5,539 nt of DNA from Hyphomicrobiales bacterium. GTDB lineage: Bacteria > Pseudomonadota > Alphaproteobacteria > Rhizobiales > Aestuariivirgaceae. Made by a program: the position numbers and the translations under genes. Each line of letters starts with the position of its first letter. Within the stretch, counting starts at the first letter, position 1. Below, piece after piece: positions 4,622 through 5,539 of the stretch. The stretch covers positions 1 to 5,539 of the forward strand of contig JAIBJH010000188.1 of NCBI GenBank assembly GCA_020029455.1, given 5' to 3'. The notes under the pieces are model-generated. The model made no database searches, was not told the origin of the DNA, and saw only the letters and a program-made list of their open reading frames with translations.

Positions 4622-5539
4622 ATGAGGAAATTTTCAAAAACACTAATGATGTTTGCCAGCATGCTCGCGCTTGCAACGGGCGCAGCCTACGGCCAGGAGG
4701 CAAGTTTTGGATCGGCGGGTCCACCTGAGACTGTGCCAGGCCAGTTCATTATCAAATACAAGGAAGGTGCAAATATCGCTGAACAGTCAGCGCAGCTTGC
4801 TCAAAAAAACGTCAAGGTAATTGACACTCTGCCGTCCATTGATGCCCAGGTTGTTCAGATTGAAGGAGGTGGCGCTGAAATCGCGGCCAATCTCCCCAAT
4901 GAAATTTCCAACGTTGAATATGTGGAACCGGTTTTCGTGGTTCATGCAATCGGCGTTCCGAACGATCCACGCTATCCGGAGCAGTGGGGATTTCCCAAGA
5001 TCAAGGCTCCAGAAGCATGGGACACACGCACCGACTCCGGCAACGTTGTCGTAGCCGTGATTGATACGGGCATCGACTACAAACACCCGGACCTGGCGGC
5101 AAATGTCTGGACCAACCCTGGCGAAATTCCGGGAAACAACGTTGACGATGACAACAACGGCATTGTCGATGACGTTCACGGCGCGAATTTCTCAGGCGCG
5201 ACGGATAACGGCGAGCCAATGGATGACAACAAGCATGGCACGCATGTGGCAGGCACCATTGGCGCGGTAACCAACAACAGTCTGGGCGTAGCGGGTGTCA
5301 ATTGGAAAACTACAATGATGGGCGTCAAATTTCTTAGCGCCAGTGGATCTGGTACGACCGTGGGTGCCATAAAGGCGATTGATTATGCGACCAAGAAGAA
5401 GGTCGATATCATGAACAATAGCTGGGGTGGTGGCGGCTTTTCGCAGGCACTTGAAGATGCAATCAAAAGAGCCAATGATGCCGACATCTTGTTCGTGGCG
5501 GCTGCAGGCAACGGCGGCACCGACAATGATGCGACCCCT
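4622..5539 (+). CDS. Secreted subtilisin-like serine protease (S8), 3' part missing (runs off right edge)
   Basis: The frame is open for 306 codons from the ATG at 4622 to the edge; GGGAGG (4611-4616) sits 5 nt upstream. Residues 1-25 are a signal peptide (RKFSK, hydrophobic core, ending near AAYGQ). Residues about 38-109 look like an I9-type inhibitor propeptide (PGQFIIKYKEG; VEYVEP near its end). The S8 catalytic domain begins near 114 (NDPRYPEQWGF), with Asp148 in VIDTG, His205 in HGTHVAG and the oxyanion Asn297 in AAAGN. The catalytic Ser (GTSMA motif) must lie beyond the window. An Asp/Asn-rich insertion, NNVDDDNNGIVDDVHG (172-187), is the kind of calcium-binding loop seen in several extracellular S8 proteases. 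It lies 76 nt after the S1 protease gene on the same strand and may share its transcript. Any C-terminal domains are out of view. Confidence 0.92.
   Translation, partial: MRKFSKTLMMFASMLALATGAAYGQEASFGSAGPPETVPGQFIIKYKEGANIAEQSAQLAQKNVKVIDTLPSIDAQVVQIEGGGAEIAANLPNEISNVEYVEPVFVVHAIGVPNDPRYPEQWGFPKIKAPEAWDTRTDSGNVVVAVIDTGIDYKHPDLAANVWTNPGEIPGNNVDDDNNGIVDDVHGANFSGATDNGEPMDDNKHGTHVAGTIGAVTNNSLGVAGVNWKTTMMGVKFLSASGSGTTVGAIKAIDYATKKKVDIMNNSWGGGGFSQALEDAIKRANDADILFVAAAGNGGTDNDATP

Noticed and set aside
1..5539. CRISPR array, complete insertion sequence or transposase, rRNA
   Set aside because: No regularly spaced repeats, no transposase motifs with terminal repeats, and no rRNA-like sequence were seen.

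Overview
The window looks like chromosomal DNA of an alphaproteobacterium, most likely Rhizobiales. The pointers are GC-rich coding DNA, a TTAA-N7-TTAAC box of the CtrA type in a divergent intergenic region, and gene families common in that group. I could not run a search, so the taxon is inference.

Left part (1-2820) reads as ordinary chromosome. A membrane fatty-acid desaturase gene lies on the minus strand and runs off the left edge, so its third histidine box is missing. The divergent spacer (690-934) carries the CtrA-like box and a 9-bp inverted repeat. On the plus strand follow two translationally coupled genes: a two-domain peptidoglycan hydrolase (DUF3380-type N-acetylmuramidase plus a peptidase M15-type domain) and a COG1926-type phosphoribosyltransferase, joined by a GTGA stop/start overlap.

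Middle (2821-3459) holds no sizeable gene but is rich in structure. It has an orphan sigma70-like promoter and a 43-nt exact 3' half of a tRNA (Lys-like anticodon) on the minus strand, cut in the anticodon loop. It also has a second promoter with a perfect -35 leading to a Shine-Dalgarno, a 22-codon ORF and a hairpin followed by five T's. A strong hairpin sits just upstream of the first protease gene.

Right part (3460-5539) encodes two exported serine proteases in tandem: a chymotrypsin-fold (S1, V8/COG3591-like) preproenzyme, then a subtilisin-like (S8) preproenzyme cut by the right edge before its catalytic serine. The orientation of the tRNA fragment suggests that the left side is the original chromosome and that the protease side belongs to an integrated element, with an intact tRNA expected beyond the window. 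The best leads are this putative island boundary and the promoter/mini-ORF/hairpin leader in front of the proteases.
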